This document shows, one piece after another, positions 27,203-35,558 of a stretch of 64,000 bases of DNA (position 1 is its first letter; every line of letters starts with the position of its first letter). The translations under genes and the position numbers were made by a program. The notes below the pieces were generated by a model. It saw only the letters and a program-made list of their open reading frames with translations. It did not search any database and was not told where the DNA came from. The DNA comes from Achromobacter anxifer (GTDB taxonomy: Bacteria; Pseudomonadota; Gammaproteobacteria; Burkholderiales; Burkholderiaceae_B), in NCBI RefSeq assembly GCF_903652925.1, contig NZ_CAHLAR010000004.1, positions 372,001 through 436,000 of the forward strand. Direction: 5' to 3'.

Positions 27203-27221
27203 TATTTGTACGGTATTTGTA
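27203..27221 (-). promoter_or_regulatory. Direct repeat resembling an OmpR-family response-regulator box
   Basis: TATTTGTA at 27203-27210 and again at 27214-27221, repeated exactly 11 bp apart, as expected for a dimeric OmpR-type regulator. It lies about 65-80 bp upstream of the orphan kinase start and between it and the divergent chromate transporter gene, so it could control either. Confidence 0.5.
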
Positions 27222-27370
27222 AAGTTGTTTGAAGCGCGCGGGGATAGCGAGGTAAACCCGCCATATGGCCCGGCGCGTTCAGGCGGTTGAATCCGCAACG
27301 CCGCCCGGCTATAAGCATGGGGCGAGGGCCGGATTCCCATGCCCCGCCTGCCGATGAAGCCCGAGTTCCC

Positions 27371-28621
27371 ATGCCGCCGCTGCCTCCCCACCAAGACGAA
27401 CACGTTGCCAGCAAGCCCGCCACTTCAACGCGCGAGCAGCCCGGGCCGGGCTCCTGTCTGGAAGTCTTTCTGGTTTTCCTGCGCCTGGGACTGACGTCCT
27501 TCGGCGGACCGGTGGCGCACCTGGCGTACTTCCGCAGCGAATTCGTCGAACGCAGGCGCTGGCTGGATGATTACGCCTATTCCGACCTGGTGGCGCTATG
27601 CCAGTTCCTGCCCGGGCCCGCCAGCAGCCAGGTCGGCATGGCGATAGGCCTGAAGCGCGCGGGCTGGGCCGGCATGCTGGCCGCCTGGCTGGCGTTCACG
27701 CTGCCCACCGCCGTCGCACTGATCCTGTTCGCTCTCGGGCTGGCGCAGTTCGGCTGGCTGTCGGCGTCGGGGGCCATCCATGGCCTGAAGGTCGCGGCCG
27801 TCGCCATCATCGCGCAGGCGGTCTGGGGCATGGGCCGTTCGCTCTGTCCGGACCGGGAACGCGCCGGGCTGGCGGTGGCCGCCGCGCTCATCACCATTCT
27901 GTTGCCGACCACGCTGGGGCAACTGGCCGCGATCCTGCTGGGCGCCGTCGCGGGCATGGCCGCGCTGCAAGTGCCGCCACGTCCCGCCCTGGCGGTCGAG
28001 CCCTTGAATGTCTCGCGCCGCGCCGGCTATGCCGCGCTGGCGCTGTTCCTGGTGTTGCTGGCGGCCTTGCCGGCCTGGGCCGCGCTTAGCGGCATGCCGC
28101 TGGCGCAGCAGTTGTCCGGTTTCTACCGCGCGGGCGCGCTGGTTTTCGGCGGCGGCCACGTGGTGCTGCCCTTGCTGGAAGCGGCGTCGGTGCCGAGCGG
28201 AATGGTGTCCAACGCCGACTTCCTGGCCGGCTATGGCGCGACCCAGGCCATGCCCGGACCGATGTTCGCCTTCGCCGCCTTCCTGGGCGCGATGTCTTCC
28301 GGGCCGCTTTCGGGCTGGGCGGGCGGGCTGATGCTGCTGGTCGCGATCTTCCTGCCGGGCGCCTTGCTGGTGGCCGCGGCGCTGCCTTTCTGGGACAGCT
28401 TGCGGCGGCGGCCCGGCGTGCGCAACCTGGTCGCGGGCGTCAACGCCAGCGTGGTCGGCATATTGCTGGCGGCCCTGTATGACCCGGTATGGACCAGCGC
28501 CATCCGCGGCCACGCCGACTTCGGCCTGGCCTTGCTGCTGTTCGCATTGCTGGTCTATGCGCGCTGGTCGCCCGTCTGGGTGGTGCTGCTGGCCGCGGCG
28601 GCGGGCTGGGCGCTGGGCTAG
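27371..28621 (+). CDS. chrA: Chromate transporter, long-chain ChrA type
   Basis: 416 residues with about ten to twelve helices and two homologous halves. Each half has the CHR signatures: SFGGPVAHLAYFRSEFVERRRW and PGPASSQVGMAIG in the first half, GGGHVVLPLLE and QAMPGPMFAFAAFLG in the second. ChrA exports chromate by a proton-linked mechanism and gives resistance; some members may carry sulfate. The start is uncertain: ATG 27371 is chosen, but in-frame ATGs at 27287 and 27317 exist and no strong ribosome site is visible. It is divergent from the orphan kinase. No chrB or other resistance gene is nearby. Confidence 0.87.
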   Translation: MPPLPPHQDEHVASKPATSTREQPGPGSCLEVFLVFLRLGLTSFGGPVAHLAYFRSEFVERRRWLDDYAYSDLVALCQFLPGPASSQVGMAIGLKRAGWAGMLAAWLAFTLPTAVALILFALGLAQFGWLSASGAIHGLKVAAVAIIAQAVWGMGRSLCPDRERAGLAVAAALITILLPTTLGQLAAILLGAVAGMAALQVPPRPALAVEPLNVSRRAGYAALALFLVLLAALPAWAALSGMPLAQQLSGFYRAGALVFGGGHVVLPLLEAASVPSGMVSNADFLAGYGATQAMPGPMFAFAAFLGAMSSGPLSGWAGGLMLLVAIFLPGALLVAAALPFWDSLRRRPGVRNLVAGVNASVVGILLAALYDPVWTSAIRGHADFGLALLLFALLVYARWSPVWVVLLAAAAGWALG

Positions 28622-28650
28622 GCCCCATTCACCCTAAATCGAGCCTTGCG

Positions 28651-28667
28651 CCGGCCCCTGGGGCCGG
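28651..28667. terminator. GC-rich hairpin between convergent genes
   Basis: A nearly perfect palindrome CCGGCCCC-T-GGGGCCGG in the 72-base gap between convergent chrA and the enoyl-CoA hydratase gene. It lacks a T-run on either side, so it is only a weak terminator candidate that might act in both directions. Confidence 0.35.
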
Positions 28668-28693
28668 GCGGCCGTAACGTCCAGCCGGAAAGC

Positions 28694-29488
28694 CTAGGAC
28701 TGCCAGCGCGGCTGACGCTTCTGCAGGAAGGCATCGATGCCTTCGCAGGCGTCGGCTTCCATCATGTTGCGCGCCATCACGTCGCCCGCGTAATCGTAGG
28801 CGTCGGCCAGCGCCATCTGCCGCTGCTTGTAGAACATGCGCTTGCCATACCGGATAGCCGTGGGGCTCTTCGCCACGATGTCATCGACCAGCGCGCCCAC
28901 CCGTTGATCCAGTTGCGATTCGGGCACGGCATCGTTGATCAGCCCCCAGTCCCTGGCCTGGGCCGCGTCGATGAATCTTGCCGTCACCAGCATTTCGAAG
29001 GCGCGCTTGGCCGACACGTTGCGGCTGAGCGCCACCGCGGGCGTGGAGCAGAACAGGCCGACATTGATGCCGGACACCGCGAATCTGGCGGTATCGGCGG
29101 CCACGGCCAGATCGCAGCTGGCCACCAGCTGGCAGCCCGCGGCGGTGGCGATGCCATGCACCTTGGCGATCACCGGCACGGGTAGCGCCTGCAAGCCTTG
29201 CATCACGGCGCTGCATTTCCTGAACAGGTCGCGGTAGTAATCCAGCGAGGGCTGGCCGCGCATTTCCCGCAGGTCGTGGCCGGCGCAGAAGGCTCGGCCG
29301 CTGGATTCCAGTACCACGCAACGCACACCGGCGTCGCGCGACAGCTGATCGATTTCGGCTTGCAGCGCGGCCAGCAGGCCCTCCGACAGCGCGTTGAACT
29401 GGCCGGGCCGGTTCAGGCGCAGCGTCACCACGCCGCCTTCGGAATGGCGCGCCAGGATCGGTTCTTGCGCCGCTGCTTCGATGTTCAT
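28694..29488 (-). CDS. Enoyl-CoA hydratase/isomerase family protein
   Basis: 264 residues of crotonase fold with GGAGACGAC before the ATG. The two oxyanion-hole segments are visible (SSGRAFCAGHDLREM around residue 65 and VHGIATAAGCQLVASCDLA around 110). At the usual catalytic positions, FAVSGINVGLFCSTPAVALSR replaces the Glu-rich loop of true hydratases, as in the ECHDC3-like subgroup, so hydratase activity is not assured. Its substrate is probably an acyl-CoA. It stands alone between chrA and a Bcr/CflA efflux gene and shows no pathway context. Confidence 0.82.
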   Translation of the reverse strand: MNIEAAAQEPILARHSEGGVVTLRLNRPGQFNALSEGLLAALQAEIDQLSRDAGVRCVVLESSGRAFCAGHDLREMRGQPSLDYYRDLFRKCSAVMQGLQALPVPVIAKVHGIATAAGCQLVASCDLAVAADTARFAVSGINVGLFCSTPAVALSRNVSAKRAFEMLVTARFIDAAQARDWGLINDAVPESQLDQRVGALVDDIVAKSPTAIRYGKRMFYKQRQMALADAYDYAGDVMARNMMEADACEGIDAFLQKRQPRWQS

Positions 29489-29552
29489 GTCGTCTCCAGG
29501 TGAGCTTATTCCTGGATAGTAGTTGCATCGGCCCAGGGCCGGCGAGCGGTTC

Positions 29553-30752
29553 TCAGCCCGCCGCCAACCGCCGCGCCATGCCCGCGGACAGGCACAGCAA
29601 CGGCCCCACGATGACCGCGCCGATGAGCGCCATCGCCGCCTGCGGCGCCATGCCGCTGTCGAGCAGCAGGGTGGCGATGACGGCCGACCCGCTCATCTGG
29701 AACAGCCCGTACACCGCGGCGGCGGTGCCGGCGCGTTCGGCGAACGGTTCCAGCGCCAGGCTCAGCCCCGACCCCAGGGCCAGCGAGAAGCCCACCGTCA
29801 ACACGGCCACCGGCAGCATGAAGACCCAGGCCGACAGCGGCAGCCACAGCCAGGCGGCCAGATGCATGGCCGCGGCCGCCAGCAGGGCGATCATGCCGAC
29901 CCGCACCATGGTGTGCCGCCCGTAACGCGAAATGAATGCGGGTGCCAGGAAGAACGCGCCGATGTTGATGGCCGCGTTGCCGCCGAACCAGGCGGAAAAG
30001 CCCAGCTCGGAATAGCCCAGCTGCTGCACCAGCACCACGGGCGCGGCGGACACGAACACCAGGATCATGGCCATGCCCGCCATGCCGAATGCGGCGAAAT
30101 ACAGGAAGCGGCCGCTGGCGACGATGGGCGCGTAGCGGCGCAAGCTGTAGAGCGCGCCTTGGGGCCGCGTGGGATGGGCCCGGGTTTCCTCGAAGCGTAT
30201 CGCCAGCAGGCCGGCCAGCGTCAGCGCGAACAGCACCATGAATACGAAGGTGCTACGCCAGCCGGCATGCACCGCCAGCGCGCCGCCCACCATCGGCGCA
30301 AGCGCCGGCACCGTGCACAGCGCGCCATTGAGATAGCTGTAGACGCGCGCGCCCACGGCCGGATTGAAGCAATCGCGCACCGCCGCGAACGCCACCAGCG
30401 AGGCCGAGCAGGCGCCCAGCCCCTGGATCACGCGCGCCGCGTAAAACACGTCCAGCGAGTTGGCGGCGGCGCCCAGCGCCGAGCCCAGCAGATAGGCGAG
30501 GGCTCCGCCCAGCGCCACCGGCCGCCGGCCATAGCGGTCCGCTAGCGGACCGATCAGCACCTGGCCCACGCCTACCGCGAAGATGAACAGGGTGATGCTG
30601 GCTTGCAAGGCGGTGACGGGCTGGCCGTAGTCCTGCGCCATGACGGGCAGCGAGGGCAGATAGATGTCGATGCCCATAGGCGTGAGCGTGACCAGCCCCA
30701 TCAGGAGACCGATCAGCCAGCGTTGGCCGCGAGGGGATAAAGCAGACTTCAT
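29553..30752 (-). CDS. Bcr/CflA-family drug efflux transporter
   Basis: 399 residues, 12 predicted helices, MFS. The Bcr/CflA signatures are clear: TPMGIDIYLPSLPVMAQDYG in helix 1, LIGPLADRYGRRPV after helix 2, RVIQGLGACSASLVAFAAVRDCF and PALAPMVGGALAVHAGWRSTF. Members export bicyclomycin, chloramphenicol or sulfonamide-type drugs. ATG 30752 gives the family's normal length; ATG 30770 is an alternative and neither has a good ribosome site. It is divergent from the small SelT/W/H-like gene with 73 bases between. Confidence 0.87.
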   Translation of the reverse strand: MKSALSPRGQRWLIGLLMGLVTLTPMGIDIYLPSLPVMAQDYGQPVTALQASITLFIFAVGVGQVLIGPLADRYGRRPVALGGALAYLLGSALGAAANSLDVFYAARVIQGLGACSASLVAFAAVRDCFNPAVGARVYSYLNGALCTVPALAPMVGGALAVHAGWRSTFVFMVLFALTLAGLLAIRFEETRAHPTRPQGALYSLRRYAPIVASGRFLYFAAFGMAGMAMILVFVSAAPVVLVQQLGYSELGFSAWFGGNAAINIGAFFLAPAFISRYGRHTMVRVGMIALLAAAAMHLAAWLWLPLSAWVFMLPVAVLTVGFSLALGSGLSLALEPFAERAGTAAAVYGLFQMSGSAVIATLLLDSGMAPQAAMALIGAVIVGPLLCLSAGMARRLAAG

Positions 30753-30825
30753 GGCAGGCTCGGGGTCCATGGCGGACCCGGGAAAACCCGATATTATCCA
30801 TGAACAGGCGTAGAATCCTTTAGCT

Positions 30826-31146
30826 ATGAATCCTGCCGCCCTCCGCCCCCGCATCGTCATCCATTACTGCACGCAGTGCCAGTGGCTGCTGCGCGCCGGT
30901 TGGATGGCCCAGGAACTCCTGTCCACTTTCTCGACCGATCTGGGCGAGGTCGTGCTGCAGCCCGGCACCGGCGGCGTCTTCCAGGTCACCTACAACGGCG
31001 ACCTGATCTGGGACCGCAAGAGCGACGGCGGCTTCCCCTCGGCCAAGGAACTGAAGCAACGCGTGCGCGATCGCCTCGATCCCGCCCGCACGCTGGGCCA
31101 CATCGACGGCCACACCGCAGGCCCGCTGGCAGCGCCGGACGCCTGA
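30826..31146 (+). CDS. SelT/SelW/SelH-family thioredoxin-like protein, Cys form
   Basis: 106 residues. The Rdx fold begins with the strand IVIHYCTQCQWLLRAGWMAQELL, placing a CxxC redox pair at C15-C18; in animal relatives the second cysteine is selenocysteine. GTGGVFQVTYNGDLIWDRKSDGGFPSAKELKQ completes the domain. Such bacterial proteins are thought to be thiol oxidoreductases of unknown target. The gene is monocistronic, preceded by an A+T-rich stretch shared with the divergent efflux gene and convergent with tctA. Confidence 0.85.
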   Translation: MNPAALRPRIVIHYCTQCQWLLRAGWMAQELLSTFSTDLGEVVLQPGTGGVFQVTYNGDLIWDRKSDGGFPSAKELKQRVRDRLDPARTLGHIDGHTAGPLAAPDA

Positions 31147-31201
31147 CGCGACACCGGCCAGCCCCGCAGGGCCGGCCGGTCTTGCGCGGCCAGCGCCGCA
31201 A

Positions 31202-32728
31202 TCAGGCGGAAGACTCCGCCTGGGTCAAGCCGGCGCGGTTCTTGCGCTGCCGCATGGCCGACACCACCAGCAGCGCAATCAAGCCCACGCAAGCCGCCAC
31301 GAAGCCCAGGCTGATGGGCCGCGTCACGAAGATCGCCAGGTCGCCGCGCGACAGCAGCAGGGCACGGCGGAAGTTCTCTTCCACCATGGGTCCCAGCACA
31401 AAGCCCAGCAACAGCGGCGCCGGTTCAAAGCGCAGCCGGATCAACGCGTAGCCCGCGGCCCCGAACAGGGTCACCATGGCCACGTCGAACAGGTTGTTGT
31501 TGGTGCTGTAGACACCCACGCAGACAAAGAACAGCGCCGCCGGGAACAGATACCGGAAGGGCACCGTCAACAGGCGCACCCACATACCGATCAGCGGCAG
31601 GTTCAGCAGCAGCAACAGCACGTTGCCGACCCAGAAGCTGGCGATCAGCCCCCAGAACATGTCGGCGTGCTCCACCATCATCTGCGGACCAGGCTGGATG
31701 CCGTGGATGATCAGCGCGCCCAGCATCAGCGCCATCACCGGGTCGCCAGGGATGCCCAGGCTCATGGTCGGGATGAAGCTGGTCTGGGTCGAGGCGCTGG
31801 TCGCGGCTTCCGGCCCGGCGATGCCCTCGATGGCGCCGCGGCCGAAGCGCCTCGGGTCGCGCGCGACCTTCTTTTCCGTGGCGTAGGAAATGAAGGACGC
31901 GATCGTCGGACCCGTGCCCGGCAGGATGCCGAAGGCCGCGCCGATCGCCGTGCCGCGCACCAGCGCGCCGCGCGACTGCTTGATGTCGCCGGCCTCGGGC
32001 CGCATCGACTTCATGCTGATCTTGGCGGTGGTCACCTTGGTGTCGCCGCCGATGCGGTTGATGTTCTTCAGGAAGTCGGCCACGCCGAACAGGCCCATGG
32101 CCAGCGCCACAATCTGCAGGCCGTCGGACAGTTCCAAGATGCCGAAGTGAAAGCGCATGGTGCCGGTGTTGACGTCGGTGCCGATTACGCCCAGCAGCAG
32201 GCCCACCACCACCATGGCCACGCCCTTGATGGCCGAGCCCTTGGCCAGGGTCGCGCCGGCCAGGAGGCCCAGCATCATCATGGAGAAGTACTCGGCGGGC
32301 CCGAACTTGAAGGCCACGTCCACCAGCATGGGCGAAAACAGGATCATCGCCAGGATGCCCACCGACGCGCCGCAGAACGACGAGAACATCAGCATGAACA
32401 GCGCCGAGCCGGCCTTGCCGTTGCGCGCCAGCGGATTGCCGTCCAGGCAGGCCACCGCGTGCGAGGCGGTGCCGGGCAGGTTCAGCATGATGGAGGTAAT
32501 GCCGCCGCCATACTGCGAACCGTAGTAGATGCCCGACAGCATCACCAGCGCCGCCGTCGGCGTCATGGTGTAGGTCAGCGGCAGCAGGATGGAAATCGCG
32601 GCCAGCACGCCCATGCCCGGCAGCACGCCGATCAGGTTGCCCATGAACACGCCGAACACGGCCCACATCAGATTGTCCAGCGCGAAGGCGACGGAGAACC
32701 CATGCATCAGGTTATTGAAGATTTCCAT
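31202..32728 (-). CDS. tctA: Tripartite tricarboxylate transporter large permease
   Basis: 508 residues with about 12 helices and the TctA signatures GVLPGMGVLAAISILLPLTY, GGGITSIMLNLPGTASHAVACLDG, and GILPGTGPTIASFISYATEK. TctA is the large inner-membrane channel that, with TctB and a periplasmic receptor (TctC), takes up citrate or other carboxylates using a sodium or proton gradient. It follows tctB by three bases. No tctC receptor gene is beside the pair; a Bug-type receptor gene occurs about 18 kb away at 50336-51313, but whether they partner is unknown. Confidence 0.93.
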   Translation of the reverse strand: MEIFNNLMHGFSVAFALDNLMWAVFGVFMGNLIGVLPGMGVLAAISILLPLTYTMTPTAALVMLSGIYYGSQYGGGITSIMLNLPGTASHAVACLDGNPLARNGKAGSALFMLMFSSFCGASVGILAMILFSPMLVDVAFKFGPAEYFSMMMLGLLAGATLAKGSAIKGVAMVVVGLLLGVIGTDVNTGTMRFHFGILELSDGLQIVALAMGLFGVADFLKNINRIGGDTKVTTAKISMKSMRPEAGDIKQSRGALVRGTAIGAAFGILPGTGPTIASFISYATEKKVARDPRRFGRGAIEGIAGPEAATSASTQTSFIPTMSLGIPGDPVMALMLGALIIHGIQPGPQMMVEHADMFWGLIASFWVGNVLLLLLNLPLIGMWVRLLTVPFRYLFPAALFFVCVGVYSTNNNLFDVAMVTLFGAAGYALIRLRFEPAPLLLGFVLGPMVEENFRRALLLSRGDLAIFVTRPISLGFVAACVGLIALLVVSAMRQRKNRAGLTQAESSA

Positions 32729-32731
32729 CGA

Positions 32732-33202
32732 TCAACCCCAGCGGAACAGCGGGAACTGCAATTGCAGCGCCCAGGAAAAGACGGCCACGCCCAGCACCGT
32801 CACGCCGGCGGCAAGCAGCGCCGCGCTGCGCGGCGTGTGCTGGCGGTCGCCCATCGCGGAAATGAAGACCAGCGCAAATGTGGCGGGCACCAGACCGCCG
32901 AACTTGCCGATCAGGATGAAGGTCATCAGGCCGCCGATGATGCAGCCCCAGCCGCGCCAGTCGGGCGGCCCTTCGTCTTCGGCGTCTTCCTCGGCCGCGA
33001 CCGGCGCCGCTGCCATGCGAAGAATCATCAGGCCCAGCAGGACCAGCAGCACGCCCAGGATGGCGGGAAACATTCCCGGTCCCATGCGCGCCAGGCTGCC
33101 GATGTTGTAGGTGGACGCCTGCGCGATGGCCCCCAGGCCAAGCACGATCATCGTGCCTGCGGCCCAGAGCTCGCGCCTGACGGCGCTGCGTTTGGATTGC
33201 AT
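32732..33202 (-). CDS. tctB: Tripartite tricarboxylate transporter small permease
   Basis: 156 residues with four hydrophobic helices: residues ~13-33, 41-60, a charged loop (EEDAEDEGPPDW) and two closely spaced C-terminal helices. This is the TctB architecture; the protein is the small membrane subunit of the same uptake system as tctA. The start at 33202 is preceded by GGGAGG in the leftward direction. Upstream lies a 334-base spacer that must carry the operon promoter. Confidence 0.88.
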   Translation of the reverse strand: MQSKRSAVRRELWAAGTMIVLGLGAIAQASTYNIGSLARMGPGMFPAILGVLLVLLGLMILRMAAAPVAAEEDAEDEGPPDWRGWGCIIGGLMTFILIGKFGGLVPATFALVFISAMGDRQHTPRSAALLAAGVTVLGVAVFSWALQLQFPLFRWG

Positions 33203-33536
33203 GTGTAGTCCTCCCGTTGTTGTGCTTCTGCCTGACTACGTACTGAACAAAAGCTGACTTTTGGTTGAAGGCGAAGTCTAAAAATTCAAACTTCCGTTCA
33301 GCTTTCAGACAGGTGCGCACTACGCTCGACGGGCGGTTTTTGGGGCAAAAACGGGGGAAATCCCTTAGGCCGCGCGACGCGCAGGGGCGGCATTGCGCGC
33401 GCAGCCATGCAGCGCCGCGGAGCCGCGCTAGCGGCGTACCGCAGCGCACGCGGCGCCGCGGAGCGAGCAGGAGGAATTGGAAGCGCTGACGCCGCGTCCT
33501 GTGCTGACGGTTCAGGACGCAGCTTGCGCCGGGCCG
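33203..33536. other. Spacer upstream of tctBA; promoter region and no recognisable gene
   Basis: The 100 bases next to tctB are A+T-richer (AACAAAAGCTGACTTTTGGTTG) and probably hold the tctBA promoter; AAAAGCTGACTTTT there has AAAA/TTTT symmetry. The rest is very GC-rich with a short inverted repeat GTCCTG/CAGGAC near 33,495-33,520, close to the end of the GFA gene. Open frames across it look like codon-bias shadows. Confidence 0.55.
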
Positions 33537-34049
33537 TCAGCCCTTGGGCGCCCAGGGCTTGCGCTCGCCGAGCGCCAGCGCAGCCTCCAGGCGCTGCTTG
33601 GCAGCCTCGGGCCAGCAGGCGTCCATGTCGTAGAACTCGTCCGCCGCGGGCACGTAGTCCGGTATGCCTACCCACGGATGCTTGGAACGCACGAAGCAGT
33701 GCGCGCCGGGCGGGAAGTCCGCTGCGCGGTCCAGCGTGCCGGCATACACCAGCGATACCGTTTCGCCGTAGGCCGGATGGTGGCTCCACAACAGCCCGGA
33801 ACAGAGCGCGCAACGCACCACCACGACGGTCTCGCCGTCGTTGGCGTTCTTGTCGTCGGGATGGCGGCGCAACTCGCCCTGCAACCTGCGCACCCGGTCG
33901 GACTCGATGACCGCATTCATGGCGAACGCGGTGCCTGAATGACGCTGGCACACGGTGCAATGGCAGCAGTGCACGAACATCGGCGGACTGGCGAGGCGAT
34001 AGCGCACGGCGCCGCAGTCGCAGCCGCCTTCGATGAGGGTTTCGGTCAC
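33537..34049 (-). CDS. GFA/CENP-V family zinc protein
   Basis: 170 residues starting at GTG 34049, which has an AGGAG site; the upstream extension does not. Zinc-binding cysteines match the GFA family: GGCDCGAVRYRL, HCCHCTVCQRHSGTAF and CALCSGLLW. Members include glutathione-dependent formaldehyde-activating enzymes, although many are uncharacterised and the formaldehyde role is often not real. The C-terminal 60 residues (DYVPAADEFYDMDACWPEAAKQR) extend past the core. A glutathione or other small-thiol adduct is the likely ligand. It is divergent from the MarR-GNAT gene. Confidence 0.82.
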   Translation of the reverse strand: MTETLIEGGCDCGAVRYRLASPPMFVHCCHCTVCQRHSGTAFAMNAVIESDRVRRLQGELRRHPDDKNANDGETVVVVRCALCSGLLWSHHPAYGETVSLVYAGTLDRAADFPPGAHCFVRSKHPWVGIPDYVPAADEFYDMDACWPEAAKQRLEAALALGERKPWAPKG

Positions 34050-34194
34050 GATGCGTCTCCTGGGGAAGGGTGGATTCCAGTGTATTGGCGCGCAACGGGC
34101 AACGGCAGTGGCGATCGCGTCACGATGCAGGGGCGATTGCGCCATTGCGCTGAAAAAGCCGGTCCCGGGCGTTCTGGAGATGGACGAAGCATGA

Positions 34195-34216
34195 ATATCT
34201 GACTAAAGTCAGATAT
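34195..34216 (+). promoter_or_regulatory. Perfect inverted repeat touching the MarR-GNAT start codon
   Basis: ATATCTGAC-TAAA-GTCAGATAT: nine perfectly paired bases each side of a four-base centre, ending at the base before the ATG at 34217. It has the size and symmetry of a MarR-family operator. Because it fills the place of the ribosome site, repression could block transcription start or the message may be leaderless. Confidence 0.7.
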
Positions 34217-35101
34217 ATGAACACATCCGACATCCAGCAGGTACGCAGCTTCAACCGCATCGTCGCCGAAGGCATAGGCGCCAACGACGAGCGATTCCTG
34301 GGGCGAGGGCGGCCCATGGGCGAGTCTCGGCTGCTATGGGAAATCGGCGCCGATGGCGCCGATCTGCGGGCCTTGCGCGGCCGGCTCGGCCTGGATTCGG
34401 GCTATCTCAGCCGCGTCCTGGCGTCGCTGGAAAGGCAGGGACTGATCGCCGTCGAGCCCCATCCGGACGACCGCCGCGTGCGCCGCGCCACGCTGACGGC
34501 GGCCGGCGCCAAGGAGTGGGCCGAACTCGAAACACGCTCCGACGCCGTCGCCCGCCGCGTGCTCTCGCCGCTGCCCGAGGACCAGCGCCGCCAGTTGCTT
34601 GCCGCCATGTCGGAAGTAGAGCGCCTGCTGAAGGCGTCCATGGTGCGGTTCGAGATAGAGGATCCGAATAGCGAGGAAGCGCGCTGGTGCTTCAGTCAGT
34701 ACTTCGCCGAGCTCGATGCGCGCTTCGATGCGGGCTTCGATCCCGCGCTGAGCCTGTCGGCAGATGTGCGCGAATTGAGCGCTCCCGAAGGCGCCTTGAT
34801 CCTGGCGCGCTTGCGCGGCGATCCCGTGGGCTGCGTGGCTCTGAAGTTCCATGGCGAATCGCCCGCGGAACTGAAGCGCATGTGGGTCAGTCCGTCGGCC
34901 CGCGGCCTGGGCCTGGGGCGGCGCCTGATCGAAGCCGCCGAGCGGCACGCCCGCGGGCAGGGGACCCGCGTCATCCGGCTGGAAACCAACCGGGCCCTGG
35001 TCGAAGCCATCGCCTTGTACCGACGCTGCGGGTACGCCGAAGTGGCCGCCTTCAACGCGGAACCGTACGCCCATCATTGGTTCGAAAAAACGCTGGACTG
35101 A
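34217..35101 (+). CDS. MarR winged-helix regulator fused to a GNAT acetyltransferase
   Basis: 294 residues. Residues 1-145 are a MarR-type DNA-binding domain (GESRLLWEIG, LRALRGRLGLDSGYLSRVLASLERQGLI, HPDDRRVRRATLT). Residues ~150-294 are a GNAT domain with the acetyl-CoA loop SARGLGLGRRLIEAAE and the later LETNRALVEAIALYRRCGY. MarR-GNAT fusions are a known class whose in vivo substrate is generally unknown. A perfect palindrome lies against the start codon and is the likely autoregulatory site. No ribosome site is visible. It is divergent from the GFA gene and followed by the promoter of a small gene. Confidence 0.88.
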   Translation: MNTSDIQQVRSFNRIVAEGIGANDERFLGRGRPMGESRLLWEIGADGADLRALRGRLGLDSGYLSRVLASLERQGLIAVEPHPDDRRVRRATLTAAGAKEWAELETRSDAVARRVLSPLPEDQRRQLLAAMSEVERLLKASMVRFEIEDPNSEEARWCFSQYFAELDARFDAGFDPALSLSADVRELSAPEGALILARLRGDPVGCVALKFHGESPAELKRMWVSPSARGLGLGRRLIEAAERHARGQGTRVIRLETNRALVEAIALYRRCGYAEVAAFNAEPYAHHWFEKTLD

Positions 35102-35143
35102 AGGGGGCGCATTGCCGCTGAATCGCCCATTAGGGCATAACGC

Positions 35144-35173
35144 TTGCTTTTTCTGGCAATTAAGTGCTAAAAT
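35144..35173 (+). promoter_or_regulatory. Sigma70-type promoter ahead of the 50-codon gene
   Basis: TTGCTT (35144-35149), an 18-base spacer and TAAAAT (35168-35173) in a locally A+T-rich stretch, directed rightward. It would give a 5' untranslated region of about 200 bases before the small gene at 35383. Confidence 0.5.
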
Positions 35174-35231
35174 ACGACATCTTTCAGCAAAATAATCATA
35201 AGCATAACTGCTGGAAGGTGTAGAAGCAGCC

Positions 35232-35247
35232 AGCGGCTTCGGCCGCT
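35232..35247 (+). other. UUCG-loop hairpin in the untranslated leader
   Basis: AGCGGC-TTCG-GCCGCT, a six-pair stem with a very stable UUCG tetraloop, followed by ATTTCGTTTG. It lies about 60-75 bases after the predicted transcription start. It could be an attenuator or the 3' end of a small RNA of about 80 bases. Confidence 0.45.
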
Positions 35248-35382
35248 ATTTCGTTTGCGTTGCCTGCGCGCATGCCCCCCGCGCCCCGATGGCATCCATT
35301 GGACTAGCATCCATGGCACGCACGAATCCAGTACATCGCGCTTGCGCGGGGGAAGCCGTGTGCCCTGAACAGGAGAACGTTC

Positions 35383-35535
35383 ATGTCTCATCAACTGGTT
35401 AGCAAGAAGTCGCACTTCGAGATCCCGCCCCTGGATTGGAAGGCGCCCGAGACCAAGAAGGAAGCGGACATCAAGACCGTTCCCGCGCAAGCCGAAGCCG
35501 CCAAGAACGCGGACTCCCTGCGCAAACACGCATAA
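35383..35535 (+). CDS. 50-residue charged protein of unknown function
   Basis: ATG 35383 with AGGAG eight bases upstream, 50 codons and TAA. The product is hydrophilic, rich in Lys, Glu and Ala (SKKSHFEIPPLDWKAPETKK), without membrane helix, cysteine or signal peptide. Codon use (many G/C third positions) and the good ribosome site and upstream promoter favour a real gene. I do not recognise a family. It is convergent with the diguanylate cyclase gene, whose stop is 24 bases away. Confidence 0.6.
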   Translation: MSHQLVSKKSHFEIPPLDWKAPETKKEADIKTVPAQAEAAKNADSLRKHA

Positions 35536-35558
35536 GGCCTGCCCGGCAGGCAGGGGCG

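Noticed and set aside
32712-33449. Long leftward frame covering tctB and its spacer in another phase
   Set aside because: It is the out-of-frame shadow of the real tctB gene, with high Arg/Gly/Pro content typical of such shadows in GC-rich DNA.
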